Source: Chrysomallon squamiferum
Taxonomy: Eukaryota; Mollusca; Gastropoda; Neomphalida; Peltospiridae
Assembly (NCBI GenBank): GCA_012295275.1
Contig: CM022665.1
Span: 42,848,152 to 42,912,151 of the forward strand
Length of the DNA: 64,000 nt
Direction: 5' to 3'
The translations under genes were made by a program, and so were the position numbers. How positions within the stretch are numbered: position 1 is the stretch's first letter; the number at the start of each line of letters is the position of its first letter. The notes under the pieces were generated by a model. It searched no databases. It was given only the letters and a program-made list of their open reading frames with translations, and was not told the DNA's origin. Shown here piece after piece: positions 26,414 to 36,814 of the stretch.

Positions 26414-29400
26414 CACATACACATACACACATATTTTTATTAACATGAATTATCAGCAAGGGATATTTCACAAGCAACGTCCAAGAAACAGAAAAAGCAC
26501 TGATAAACCAATTGGCAGAGCAATGGTTGGAACTGAATAAACTATACAGGGAATAGGCCAAAGTGTGTACATGAAAGAGGATTGATTCATCTGAGACCTG
26601 TATTAGAAAAACTGAGCAAAATGCTGATCTGGTAGCAAAACAAATGTCTCTGTTGTTTTCAAGATGAAGGAAATGGCTTCATCGGTTCTGACTGAAAAAC
26701 AGTCTGGTCTCCCAGGAGAATCGGTAAGAGATTGGAGAAAAATCACCACACTGGGATACACCACACAGAGAGCAATCAATCCATAAACAATACACAGGCC
26801 CTTCCACAGAGACTGCAAATGATCTTAGCATTTTAGTAATCAGCTTTACCCGTCATGCTGTCATTTTCACTAAGTACCTAATAATTTTCATTCTGTTCCT
26901 GACTGGACTTGTGTGTTAAATAGACGTTCTGCTTCAGTTTTATTATCCTGAAGAATAATATTTCACAATAATCATCTGTGTACCATTTAGATGATATCCA
27001 GTTCCAACCAGTACTGGTTTAATATTTCACAGAATCATCTATGCATGATTTAGGTTATATCTAGTTCCAAAGAGTACTGAATTACTAAATTGAAATTTGC
27101 TACAACTCAGTGGTTGAGACTAAGCCTTAGGAAGATCAGGTTGTAAGATCAATCCTTATCTATGTACCCTTTCAGTTGTCTCCAATTCTGACCCAATCTG
27201 ATTTATCAAACAGAACCTCTCTATAACTTAGTAGTAAAAATCTGAGCTTAAAAAACAGACTCAAGATAAATAGTAATCTATTTAACCCTTCTAGAAAAGT
27301 CATATTCCAACTTAATCTTTACAATCTATCTATTAAATGGTTTGGTATGTGCCCTCCTGTCTAACAATAAAACATTGAAGACTTTTTGATAATTGCTAAG
27401 ATAAGGTCATTATACTGAAACTGGGTTTTCTTTAACAGAATTATACAAACAACATGGAAAAAGCTTCAAACCTGTTAAGATTAGTTACAAACATGGTAAG
27501 GTATCTTTTGATATACTGTGCTCATTCTTTACAGATAATTGTAAAATTAGCCTATGAAATAATGATACTAAATTTTTTTCCAGATTTTAGACATACATAT
27601 GCTCATAATTTTTTTACATATAACTGTAAAAAACAGCCTATAAAATAATATTAAATTTTTGTTTCCAGATTTCAAACTATGACTGTATCATTATCAGCTG
27701 TTAATGCAAAAAACTCATCAACAAATATTTGTCTACTTCAGAAACTATTACAACCTGCTGTTAATCTGGTCATTTACTCTGATATTCAACACCGTCACTG
27801 CAGTATTTAATGTAATATAATTATAATACTCGGTATTGAATAACTGATGTATTAAACCTGCTCTCTGATTAGCAAACATTAACTGTAATCACGTTGAATA
27901 ACTAATTTATTAAACCAGCTAAAAAACACATTTAATTACACACAGCCATGGAATTCAATACACACACTATGTACCACCCATCCATGCAAAGTATTTTAGC
28001 AATTTATTAATCAGCCTTACCACCATGATGACATTTTCACTAAGTATCTAATTTTCATTAATTCTTAACTACATAGGTAGTAAATGGACGCATTAAACCT
28101 AACTGCTATAAGCAATACAACATGTAAATATAATGACATATACTGACTGTGAACAGAAATCTATTTTAGGCACAGAATGTCATTCTAATGGTCTAATAAG
28201 AGAAATAGATATGCTGTTACTGAAGTAAAAATGTGCAAATATAATGGTCTGTTCTGTAATGGGATAAAATATTACTGTAACTAAGAATATTTAATTATAA
28301 TGGTCCAATTAAAGTTAATGGATGCAAAAGATACAATGTTACTATAAGTAAGAGCTTGAAACCATAATGGTCTATTCAGCATTGGATACAATACTACTAT
28401 AAATAAAAATATGTACTCATAATGGATATAATATTATTATATGAATATGTAATTATAATGGTCTGTTGTGTAAATTGTTATAGATATAATATTACAATAA
28501 GTAAAAATATGTAATTATAATGGTATATTCTGTAATGGATACAACACTAATTAAAGTAAAAATATTTAATTGTAACTGTCTATTCTGTAATGAATATAAT
28601 ACTATCATAAGAAAGAATATCTGTATGGATACTATGCTTCTGTAAGTAAGCACATCTATTTATAATGGTATATTCAGAGTAATATATATGACAGTCTACA
28701 AATACAGAATATGTAATTATAATGGTATATTCTGTAATGGATACAATACTACTGTAAGTAAGAATATTTAAATATAACTGTCTATTCTATCATAAGAAAG
28801 AATATCTGTTTGGCTACTGTACTACTGCACATCTATTCATAATGGTATATTCATAGTAAAATATACATGACCGTGTACACATGCAGAATATGTAATTATA
28901 CAAGTCTTAGTTAGTACTGAACTTACCAATATTTTTTTTCATGTAGTTCTCTCTGCCTGTCAGCTGAGGCAGAGGAGGGGGAGCAGCAGGAATTCCATCC
29001 ACCAGGTCCTCCTCCTCCCCATCCATGAAAGCTGTGTTGTCAATCCCTAATGGAAGCAGTTTCTTGCTGTCCTCCAGAGCCTGCAGTTTCTTACTGTCCT
29101 CCAGAGCCTGCAGTTTCTTAGAGCCACGGATGGAAGTGCGCAAGAACTCATTCTCCTCGATATGTCGTGCTTCCTCTTCTCGCCTTTTCCTCAGCTCCTC
29201 CTGGTGTCTGCGAAGACGTTCCAGCTGCTCCATCGTTGGCTGTGGTTGTGGCTGTGGTTGCGACTGTGGCTGGTTGTTGGCCACGTTGGAAAGGCTGGTT
29301 TCGGTCATAAAACCATAGTCCATGGAAGAATTGAGACTTTTTGCAGGCGAGGCTTGTGCAGCAGTTGCTCTGGGAGTATAAGACTGAGCTGGAGGGTACC

Positions 29401-29981
29401 TCGGGGGACCCTTAACAGTGGCCACAAAACTGTCTGGACAGTCCACAGCCATTTCCCTGTGAGGACCGGAATCCTCCAGCTCAAAGGAGCTGTGTTCAAC
29501 CTCACTGTCTGTTGTGTTCTCCTTCGAGTGATTCTGAAAGTTCTGACTCAGAGGACGGCCGTTAGCCGGCAAGCGTCCTTGAACCTCTAAATCCTCTATC
29601 AACGGAGTCTCGGAATTTCTCTCCACTTTCTGTCTCTTTCCGTCCTTCTTCGTCTTTCCTTTGCCCTTTTTAGGGGTCTCATTTTCGAGGAACCCATTCA
29701 TTTCAATGAACTGAGTGCTTCCATTCAGCTCGCCGTTGTTGGCGTGACCGTTGGCCTTCTTCTTGGGGCTCTTTCCAATAGGCATGGACGCTGTGTTGGT
29801 GAGAGAGCTGAATCGGTCTGGAATCTTCGGCGGTTTCGAGCTGATTTTGTTGAGTCGGTCGACAGTTTTATCATATCACGTGGCACGACGTTCTGAAGTG
29901 TGGCAGCATTCTCAAGTTTTTGCTGGGCATCGTCCTCAACAGCGACTATGAATGCATCCTGGACTTTTTCAATTTCGGAAA
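9643..29981 (-). CDS. PALS1: PALS1 / MAGUK p55 subfamily member 5 (Stardust), 11 exons
   Basis: PALS1 is the membrane-associated scaffold that ties Crumbs tails to PATJ, LIN7 and PAR6 at apical junctions. Coding exons, 5' to 3' on the - strand: 28927-29981, 25588-25874, 19856-20005, 17397-17472, 16158-16330, 14995-15194, 14129-14259, 13084-13245, 11341-11543, 10632-10745, 9643-9831. Every internal junction agrees in phase. From the ATG at 29785 the product is about 847 residues, against 675 in human; the excess is mainly N-terminal. Domains in order: MAVDCP conserved motif, basic coiled stretch, two L27 domains, PDZ (carboxylate loop PL|GATV), SH3 ([10 protein letters not shown]...[11 protein letters not shown]), lysine-rich HOOK, and guanylate-kinase-like domain ending [10 protein letters not shown]. 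The kinase P-loop reads GPSNVGRQE and lacks the catalytic GK[ST], as expected of this pseudokinase. Exon 1 also has upstream coding-like sequence broken by one base. Confidence 0.95.
9832..10631 (-). other. PALS1 intron with degenerate ATTC-type repeats
   Basis: AAAT runs (10017-10080) and a long imperfect array of CATT/GATCATT words (about 10180-10570) open in several frames. No gene is visible. Confidence 0.6.
10632..10745 (-). CDS. PALS1: PALS1 exon: GUK beta-sheet core
   Basis: Exactly 38 codons: [49 protein letters not shown] matches the vertebrate SDLKPYIIFIAPP. The reading frame is not the longest open frame here; splice phase (0/0) and homology decide it. The acceptor is TTTCCAG and the donor GTGAGT. 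Confidence 0.94.
11341..11543 (-). CDS. PALS1: PALS1 exon: GMP-binding part of GUK domain
   Basis: It reads (H)[58 protein letters not shown] and [26 protein letters not shown] and the AIRQV helix are diagnostic of the MAGUK GUK fold. The acceptor is ACCACAG, the donor GTGAGC, exit phase 0. Confidence 0.96.
11544..13083 (-). other. PALS1 intron with microsatellites
   Basis: A GTA/AAT run (11565-11695) lies next to the GUK exon acceptor, followed by a tandem block of about 170 bp and AT-rich filler. No exon-like segment was found. Confidence 0.6.
11945..12340. repeat. ~170-bp imperfect tandem repeat, 2+ copies
   Basis: Successive copies share TATCAAATATTTGT, ACAAATnTTCTTTCTT, TATACACTGGAAA and TATCTTTTAAACATTA in the same order. 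Both the copies and their order are visible by eye; divergence is moderate. Confidence 0.6.
13084..13245 (-). CDS. PALS1: PALS1 exon: start of guanylate-kinase-like domain
   Basis: It reads [53 protein letters not shown]. The P-loop equivalent GPSNVGRQE lacks the GK[ST] needed for catalysis. The donor is GTAATA at + 13078-13083; it leaves one base of a His codon, completed in the next exon to give the AVPHTSR motif. Confidence 0.95.
13900..14112. repeat. ~75-bp tandem repeat, 3 copies
   Basis: Three units share AAAAGAAAGGCCCAAACTGG then GTATAATGTAATTTTAATT. The third unit ends at the HOOK exon donor region, so the array abuts a splice site. Confidence 0.65.
14129..14259 (-). CDS. PALS1: PALS1 exon: HOOK linker, lysine-rich
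   Basis: It reads [28 protein letters not shown], then a run of lysines encoded by a CTT (AAG) trinucleotide repeat at + 14152-14175, then SSLYAGT. It aligns with the vertebrate HOOK (QREAMKQ...KKNKKKRKK). The acceptor is ATTGAAG with a weak pyrimidine tract. Two donors six bases apart (GTGAAG after 14129, GTAGAA after 14123) keep the same phase and would differ by two residues. Confidence 0.9.
14260..14994 (-). other. PALS1 intron, trinucleotide-rich
   Basis: ATG, AAT and AGT trinucleotide runs (14285-14645) fill the part upstream of the HOOK exon, then AT-rich sequence. No gene is visible. Confidence 0.6.
14995..15194 (-). CDS. PALS1: PALS1 exon: SH3 domain
   Basis: It reads [60 protein letters not shown] and SKSFQE. 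The DILHVI and WWQA signatures are the MAGUK SH3. Entry phase is 0, exit phase is 2 (CA). The donor is GTAAGT at + 14989-14994. Confidence 0.96.
15195..16157 (-). other. PALS1 intron with a diverged ~175-bp duplication
   Basis: Segments at about 15255-15385 and 15430-15560 share ATAAAAT..AATTACATxCA, AAATGTAGTATTAA and TATTACxTxAA in order. AAAT runs fill 16010-16090. No coding signal. Confidence 0.5.
16158..16330 (-). CDS. PALS1: PALS1 exon: PDZ C-terminal half
   Basis: It reads [40 protein letters not shown] and [17 protein letters not shown]. The [10 protein letters not shown] turn and VNDV helix are typical PDZ, and match the PALS1 PDZ that takes the Crumbs ERLI tail. The donor is GTAAGT and exit phase is 0. 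Confidence 0.95.
16331..17396 (-). other. PALS1 intron, no gene
   Basis: An ACT/ATT trinucleotide block (16553-16715) opens long artificial frames on both strands. The rest is plain AT-rich intron. Confidence 0.6.
17397..17472 (-). CDS. PALS1: PALS1 exon: PDZ core
   Basis: A 76-nt exon reading [20 protein letters not shown] then AAEKSG, phase 0 in and phase 1 out. It completes the PL|GATV ligand loop begun in the previous exon. The acceptor is CTGTTTCAG and the donor GTAAGT. It is easy to miss because it is so short. Confidence 0.93.
17473..19855 (-). other. PALS1 intron within the PDZ domain
   Basis: Mostly non-repetitive AT-rich sequence with a SINE-like fragment (18425-18492), a less AT-rich patch (19020-19170), and poly-A (19313-19336). 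No supported exon. Confidence 0.55.
18425..18492 (-). mobile_element. tRNA-derived SINE-like fragment
   Basis: On the - strand the segment reads TTTTAGCTCAGCAGTTAATG, resembling a pol III A box, followed about 30 bases later by GACTGGATTACAG, a degenerate B-box-like stretch. It lacks a clear tail or target-site duplication. Possibly a chance match. Confidence 0.4.
19856..20005 (-). CDS. PALS1: PALS1 exon: end of L27C and start of PDZ
   Basis: Exactly 50 codons, phase 0 on both sides. It reads [20 protein letters not shown] and closes with [18 protein letters not shown], the first PDZ strand and the start of the carboxylate-binding loop. The acceptor is ATATTTTCAG and the donor GTAATT. Confidence 0.94.
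23016..23128. repeat. (AAT)n microsatellite
   Basis: More than 35 nearly perfect AAT units, continuing into AGT/ATT variants to about 23235. The long open frames here are artefacts of the repeat. Confidence 0.95.
23455..23512 (-). mobile_element. tRNA-derived SINE-like fragment
   Basis: On the - strand it reads GGCTGTGGCTTAGTGGTTAG, whose TGGCTTAGTGG is a good match to the tRNA/SINE A-box consensus, followed by AGTGCTGTCTTCAGGTATCA. The B box is not clear. Probably an old fragment. Confidence 0.45.
23560..24450. repeat. Macro-tandem array with embedded (TG)n tracts
   Basis: About four diverged units (starting near 23575, 23865, 24030 and 24300) share ACxxTGTGACATACATGAG, GATAAxTxCTTGGGAAxAAT and TACATGTAAATxAATA. 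Three carry a (TG)n tract at the same relative place, the longest at 24094-24155. Confidence 0.6.
25436..25573. repeat. (CT)n / (GA)n microsatellite beside PALS1 L27 exon donor
   Basis: An imperfect CT tract on the + strand. In PALS1 pre-mRNA it is a purine (GA) tract of about 130 bases starting only some nine bases after the GTAAGC donor of the L27 exon. Confidence 0.95.
25588..25874 (-). CDS. PALS1: PALS1 exon: L27N and most of L27C
   Basis: It enters with GA completing a Gly codon, then [40 protein letters not shown] and a second L27 beginning [12 protein letters not shown], and ends NLLRNPHIT in phase 0. The first L27 of PALS1 binds PATJ and the second binds LIN7. The donor is GTAAGC. 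The exon is bracketed by a long purine microsatellite just downstream and a TTA-type repeat just upstream. Confidence 0.95.
25878..26240. repeat. AAT/AGT trinucleotide block upstream of L27 exon
   Basis: Interrupted AAT, AGT and AGC triplets. In the transcript they form a TTA/ACT-rich region that merges with the polypyrimidine tract of the L27 exon. Confidence 0.9.
27098..27160 (+). mobile_element. tRNA-derived SINE-like fragment
   Basis: It reads CAACTCAGTGGTTGAGAC (A box-like) and, about 35 bases on, GGTTGTAAGATCAATCC (B box-like; consensus GGTTCGAATCC with an insertion). Box spacing is like a tRNA head. No tail or target duplication was identified. Confidence 0.5.
28130..28900. repeat. 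Degenerate ~50-60-bp tandem array
   Basis: Many imperfect copies of TATAATGGTxTATTCTGTAA then TGGATACAATACTAxTxTAA and GTAAGAATAT. GTAAG words recur, so the array supplies many donor-like hexamers on the + strand, not on the transcribed strand. Confidence 0.6.
28927..29981 (-). CDS. PALS1: PALS1 exon 1 of recognised set: N-terminal region
   Basis: The acceptor is TTTTCAG (+ 29982-29984 is CTG) and the donor is GTAAGT at + 28921-28926. An ATG at 29785 opens [20 protein letters not shown]. Downstream lie [12 protein letters not shown], the conserved PAR6-binding segment; a PQ-repeat; a basic helix ([20 protein letters not shown]); a duplicated KKLQALEDS; and GIDNTAFMD, which aligns with GIDNPMF of vertebrates. 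Upstream of the ATG a different frame encodes [20 protein letters not shown] and more; the two frames meet at a TTTT run at 29866-29869. Entry phase is 1, exit phase is 1. The ATG is the conservative start; the longer reading needs one extra base. Confidence 0.9.
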
Positions 29982-31056
29982 CTGAAAATAAAATTACAAA
30001 GTTAATAAATATAATAATAATGATGATTATGATGATCATGATGGTGATATTGACAGTGATTATGATAATGATGTCAGTAATAATAATGATAGTAGTAGTA
30101 GTAGTAGTGGTGGTAGTGGTGGTAGCAACAGCAGCAGTATATAGTAGTAATGATGATGATGATGAGAGTAGTAGTAATAGTAGTAGTAATAATATGCTCT
30201 GAACTGCATGATATCATCAAAATTGTTGTTTAAACTTAGTTAGAAATTGTCTGAACACATTTAATTAACATACTGCTTCATATAATGGATGAGAAATTTA
30301 TAGCACATTAAAATGTGAGCTTACACATTTGTCAAGCAATACAAATAACAAAAATGGCAAAAGAAAGGTTTATATCCATAGAACATGTTGAATCAAGTTC
30401 TGTACAACTGTTACTTTTATGTTCGTATACAATACAAACCCAAATCTACTGAGCAGGTTATGCCATGAAAAATATAAAAAGTGTAATAACAATAAAAAAT
30501 ATTAAAATGTATTAATTTTTCCTTCTGATTCCACATTTATGGAATACCTGTTGTGATTATATTTTAAGAATCTTGATCAGAATTTAATTATTCAATAATT
30601 TTATTAATTTCCGTTCCAGCATCCTTTACTTGTGTCTTGACATTCAGTTGCATATACAGCATAAAATGATATCACACATAAAACAGCTTATATAAAAATT
30701 GCATCATGCTGAACTATTTTTTATACAGTTATTTACATTTTGTTTTTCTTTTCCCCATTTCAAGTGCAAAATAAGTGCATCTTTATCATTCTAGGCTCTA
30801 GTCCAAAGTTTATTTCAACAAGAAATCTAGGATGAAGAGAAACATTAAATATACAGATAAATTAAGAAAATTTCAGTAAAGTGGTACACAAACTTAACAG
30901 TCAAGCTGTAAAATAGATTAACAAGTTTCATCAAGTTTATCTGTCATGTTGTGAGAAAGAAACATTAGCTTGTGATTATTTTATTCATATGTTGTCCTTA
31001 GTTATTGAGTTGTCTTGTAAAAATATCACTAGTGGTTTTGTGAATATTGAATTAAA

Positions 31057-31092
<36 letters not shown>

Positions 31093-31777
31093 GTGTATAC
31101 ATGTTGAGGGTTTTTGTGTGTCTACGTGTTGTCTGTGTGTTGTGTATATGTTGTGTGTATGTTGTGTGTATGTTGTGTATATGTGTTGTGTATGTTGTAT
31201 GCTTTTGTGTATTTTATTGTGTATGTGCATGTGTTTGTGTGTGTGTTGCATGTATGTATGTATTTATGTGTAAATTGGTATGTATACTGCAATTTTAACG
31301 TGTGTTTTCGTACATGTGTGTGAATATATGAATGTTTTAATACAAGTACGTGTACTATGTAGATATGTACATATACAAATCAATGTTTTTAAAAGGGTAT
31401 GTATTTAAATGGTTTACATGTGAAGAAAGTAAACATTCAAGAATTTACAGATCCCCCACCTTTCTGTACTTGTTTCAAATAACCCTTATCTTTAAAAAGA
31501 AAGAAAAAAAAAAGAAGAAAAAAGTGTTAATTGAACACAACATGAACATCTGAACAAATATGGCACAGAGTATTTATCCAATCAACTGACAGCTTTCAAA
31601 CAATGTCTAGGTAGGAACAAATACACTTAACGCTGTCACTGATTAGGTGATAATTTGACACTGTAACAAAGTTCACACAGGTCAAGGACATTGTTATTAT
31701 TTGTTACCTGGCAACAATACTGACTGGATTACAAGGGTAATATCTTATCTATGTATCAAGTCTTAAAATAATTTAAA

Positions 31778-31835
31778 TTTTAGGACCTGAGACCTAGAGG
31801 TGCTGGGTTCTATTCTCAGTAGCTACCTCTAAAAT
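31778..31835 (+). mobile_element. Possible SINE-like fragment
   Basis: GAGGTGCTGGGTTCTATTCT resembles a tRNA B box (GGTTCNANNC). An A box is not visible. Weak. Confidence 0.25.
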
Positions 31836-32593
31836 GCATATATATATATATGTATATAATTTATGTATGTAATGCTTGTATTATATATGTCATATTATAC
31901 ATGTATGTTCTATAATATGTATATTTATATGAACATTTGTATGTATATTTATAATTTATTTTTATAAATAAATAAATAGAAAATGAAAAAATGAAATAAA
32001 ATAAAATAAAATAAAATAAAACAGATAAATAAATAGAAAATAAAAAATATAAAATAAAATAAATAAATAGAAAATATTTAAAAATAAAATGAAATAAAAT
32101 AACTAATAAAATAAAAAAAAAAATAAATAAATAGAAAATAATATTTAAAAAATAAAATAAAATAAAAAGCTAATAAAATAAAATAAAATAAAATGAAATA
32201 AAATAAGTAAATTCTCATATCCCTTTAACAAAACACATTATTATATTTAAAAGCAGTTTGGCTTGAATTCCCTCACAGCACTGTGTTTATTGACAGTCTA
32301 TAAATACACTCTGTGAGTGGTAAAACAAATCATCTGTTGTTTCAGTGATGTTTGTTTACATTTTTAATCACTAGTTCACATACATTATAAAACATGATCT
32401 CACTTTACAGCAATGCCCATTTGCCAGAAAAGAAAACAAAAAAACGTTTGTTTAGTTATTTTGGCATTCGTTCAGTTTTAGCTTGACAAACAAGTCAATT
32501 TTGCTGTAATTTGTATAAGATTTGGTTTGGATTTTATATACAACATTTTTTTTTTTTTTTTTTTTGTTTTTTTTTCCCCTTCTTGCATGTGTT

Positions 32594-32598
<5 letters not shown>

Positions 32599-32657
<59 letters not shown>

Positions 32658-32704
32658 ATATAAATATATATGCATATATATTGTGTATATATATATATAT
32701 ATAT

Positions 32705-32748
<44 letters not shown>

Positions 32749-32797
32749 ATATTTGTAAATATATTGGTGTGTGTGTGTGTGTGTGTGTGTTTTTGTG

Positions 32798-32833
<36 letters not shown>

Positions 32834-33037
32834 CTGTTATGGTTAAGGATCTGCGTGTGAATGTGCAGTTTTTTTGTGTGTGTGTATGTGTGAGTGTGTA
32901 TGCGTGGATGTGTATGTGTTTTTACGTATGTGAATATTCATGTGTTTGTGTTTGTGTATGTGCATGTGGGTTTTTTCTCTGCATATCTGCATGTGTTTTG
33001 CATATGTTTAGAATGTGTTACATTTGTTTAGAATGTA

Positions 33038-33069
<32 letters not shown>

Positions 33070-33070
33070 A
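32599..33070. repeat. Compound (TA)n and (TG)n microsatellite block
   Basis: TA-dominated tracts (32599-32756) followed by TG tracts (32767-32830) and degenerate TG-rich sequence to 33070. All open frames here are repeat artefacts. Confidence 0.9.
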
Positions 33071-33770
33071 TCTTTATGAATATGCATATATAAAGATACA
33101 ATGTGAATATTTAAATCAGTGAAGTTTTTTTTTTTTTTTTTTCTGTTTTATTTTCTTCCACGCAGGTTACGAAAGCCTGCAGCTGAATGGCAGGCCACTG
33201 CATAAGTTGTTATTTTATCTGCACTATTAAGCTGAGGGTTACTGTCAGATTAAGATGGATAACAGTTGTGTGGTGGCTTGGAAAAGACTTTGAAAAGTCA
33301 ATCAGCTCTCAGGAAAAAAACCTAACCATTATTGATTTAAAGGTTAAAATGACCAAAGTGAAAGGCAGATATGCTTCCTGTTATAAGCTGTTGATTTTAT
33401 TCATTTAGTTTTCCTTATAGTGTTATTATTAATTACTATTATAAATATATTATTTTTAATAAATTAAAAAAATTTAGTATATTGTTGCTGTTGTTGTTTT
33501 GTTGTTACTACTACCACTACTGCTACTTTTACTAGTTATTTATTTATTTATTTATTTATTTTTTTATCTTTTAAAAACTTTATTCTCATACACATATACT
33601 TTGTAATATAGACGTAATTAATAATGGTAATCATGCCATTAAGTAATTAAGATTAAACAACACTGTAATTTCTGATGAAAATGTATGCCAATGACACAAA
33701 CATCTAGGAAATCCTGTAGATTATAAAAATTGACAATCACACACTCCCAAAGTCATGTCTTAATATGTGT

Positions 33771-34001
33771 GACAAAAACTGCCAATGTCACTATTTCTGT
33801 ATTACTGATAAAAACTGCCAATGTCACTATTTCTGTATTACTGATAAAAACTGCCAATGTCACTATTTCTGTATTACTGATAAAAACTGCCAATGTCACT
33901 ATTTCTGTATTACTGATAAAAACTGCCAATGTCACTATTTCTGTATTACTGATAAAAACTGCCAATGTCACTATTTCTGTATTAAAGATTGCCAATGTCA
34001 T
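33771..34001. repeat. 36-bp minisatellite, ~6 copies
   Basis: Nearly identical 36-bp units starting AAAAACTGCCAATGTCACTA repeat at 36-base intervals from 33775. As 36 is a multiple of three, the array is open in frames on both strands, which mimics repetitive proteins. Confidence 0.95.
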
Positions 34002-34408
34002 TGAAATTTTTTTTAATTTTTAAATGTTATATATATATATAAATCAGTAGATAGTGATCAGTGAATCGTGTAATTCAGTATAAACTAAATGCACATTATG
34101 ACACAACATTAACCTGCAGGTTTTCTTTTATGTTTTGTCGTATTTACAATGCTGAGTTACAATGGAGTATTTCGTTAACCAAGAAAGCCCATTGATTTGT
34201 TAGAAGCCATTTTTGTTTATAAATAGAAGCAATTATGGTTAATACAGAGGAAATAAGTAAACTTCCTTGTGTATATTTTATGTTAGAGAGAGAGAAAAAA
34301 TGTGTGTGTGTGTGTTCTATGTATATGTGTGTATGTGTATGTGTCTCTTGTGTGAATGTGTGTGAGTTGTGTTTATATGGATTATATGTATGTGTTGTAT
34401 CTGTGTGT

Positions 34409-34448
<40 letters not shown>

Positions 34449-35094
34449 TGGCAACCTATGTATATGTGGATGTCTGTTCATAATGGCGTATGTGTATGTA
34501 TGTCTGCATGTGTGAATTTCAAAAATATAGTAATTCAGTTCAAAACAGTAATTAACTGGAGGTTTACTTTTCAAACTCATGTTTTAAAAGCAATGGTGTG
34601 GTCTATCCTTACAAACACATACAAACCACCACTTACTTTTAACAGGTAAGATCAGACCATCGACTCTTTCATAACATGATCATCATCATCACATAAAACC
34701 TAAGCATTAACATCCAACCACTGCTGACATTTCACTTCATTATAGGCCAACATGAGTCACCCCCATCACAAAAATGTACATGCATGCCTATCAGGGACCC
34801 AAAACTTCATGGGAGGAAAGTTTTTGTCCTAGCAATATTTTACTTGTGTCTTTATATGGAATGAACTAACACTCAAGGTTAAAGGTGGTGTTTGTTGTGA
34901 CAAACAGTGTAGCAGTGACTCCAGGCTACAGATTTATCAGTGATAATCTTTATGACTAACTGGATAAACAGCTAACTTTGTGGTCAACATTCTTCTTTTG
35001 TTATTTACACTGCGATGTATTTAAATCAGGTTAACTGTATTTTGTACAGTTACTTGTGTATAAAGACATTTATATTACATAATCGTTGATTTTT

Positions 35095-35430
35095 TTTTTT
35101 GTATGTATTTATTATCCAAAGTACAAAGACATTTAAATTATACTACCTATAATTTTCATGTGTGTTTGCTATCCAAAGTATAAAGACAGTTAAATTGTAC
35201 CATCTATAATTTTTGTGTGCATTTACAATCTAAAGCTTAAATACTTTTAAAAATTACTATCTATAATTTTTCTATTTATTTACTATCCAAAGTATAAAGA
35301 CATTTAAATTATAATATCTATAATTTTCATGTGTGTTTTTCATGTGTGTTTACAGTCCAAAGCATCAAGACATTTAAATTATGCTATCTATAATGTTCAT
35401 ATATATTTACTATCCAAACTATTAAATCAT
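35095..35430. repeat. ~58-bp tandem repeat, ~6 copies
   Basis: Units share TATCCAAAGTATAAAGACAT then TTAAATTATAxTATCTATAA and TTTTCATGTGTGTTTAC. Copies differ by substitutions and short indels. Confidence 0.75.
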
Positions 35431-35579
35431 TTTATATTAATAGATGATTCCATATTTTGTAACAGCTTTTAATTCTGATTACAGACACTGTTATGTCTAA
35501 TCAAAGCTAGACAGTGCAATGTATTTAAAATACCAATGATTTTTTTAAAGCTTTTATTCCACTTTAAAGCTGTTATTTA

Positions 35580-36125
35580 ATCCAAAATCTTATCTTGTAA
35601 CCATTCCTTAAATAATAAACATGTTATTTTTATTTTTATATAAAAGTATTATTTTGTAACCATTACAATAAAAGTTGTATTATTTATTTCAGAGCTTATT
35701 TTGTAACGTATAAATGTTGTATCTTTGGTACCTTAATTTGTAACTATTTAATTGTATTGTTGTAATTTATTTAACAGCTTATTTTGTAACATTGTGTATT
35801 TCCTGTATTATTTTGTAACCAGGAAAATAAAAATAAAAATGTATCAATTCGATAGCTTAAAATTTTAGATCTTAATTAAACATGTTCTCAATTTCGATAG
35901 CTTATTTTGTAACGAATGTTATTTTAGATCTTATTTTGTAAGTATAAACATGTTCTTTATTTCATATCTTGTTTTGTAACCATCATAATCAAAACAGCAA
36001 TATATTATTTATTCCTTAGCTTATTTTGTAAGTATAAACATGTTCTTTATTTCATATTTTGTTTTGTAACCATCATAATTAAAACAGCAATATATTATTT
36101 ATTCCTTAGCTTATTTTGTAAGCAC
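35580..36125. repeat. Tandem array around TTATTTTGTAAC
   Basis: TTATTTTGTAAC or TTATTTTGTAAG recurs more than ten times. The last two units are almost identical copies of about 90 bp (from 35929 and from 36018). Confidence 0.7.
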
Positions 36126-36696
36126 AGCATTATTTACTTCATTACTTCTGCCGACTCCAATAGGTCTGAATGGGGGAACTGGTTATGAATACAATAGCTG
36201 TATGGAACATTACAGATGCTATATCAGTTCTGCTTTACAGAGAGATGAATTTCATTACAGCTGTGAGAAACTTAAGGCCACACATATATGATGGATTCGT
36301 TTTTCAAAGCCCAGATCAATAAGAGGTCCAGCATGGGCTCACAAATAAAATATGTTTCATTATCACATGTTGGCCTTGAATGGGCCAATGGATAAAATAA
36401 GTGTCATTGCTACATGTAGTCTTTGATTGGGGTAATATTTTCCAAAACCAGATAGGTTAGGTTCCTTTTGGGCTAAAAAAGATTTTCTCCTTATTAGATA
36501 TTGACACTGAGGTAATAATATAAATTATACATCTACTAATGAAATACATTTTAGAATTATACATCAATTGTTGACACTATTCATAATCAGTTTTACATAT
36601 TTATGTATATGTCATTTTTATATAGTTATTATAGTTTTTTGATCAAGTTGTTGAGAAAATCCAATAGAGACCTTTATAAAGACAAAATATCATATG

Positions 36697-36747
<51 letters not shown>

Positions 36748-36814
36748 TATTATTGTTATTATCATTTCTTTTTTTCAGAATGCTATGTGCCAATTATGAG
36801 AAAATTAATATAAA

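Larger units (their letters stand above)
25875..28926 (-). other. PALS1 first recognised intron
   Basis: Contains the triplet block (25878-26240), a TA run (26370-26410), a SINE-like segment (27098-27160) and a degenerate tandem array (28130-28900) ending at the exon 1 donor. No exon is supported. Confidence 0.6.

Noticed and set aside
34637-34690. - strand segment ERVDGLILPVK before a GTAAGT donor
   Set aside because: Exit phase fits PALS1 exon 1, but there is no ATG, a stop lies just upstream, and the only acceptors are poor.
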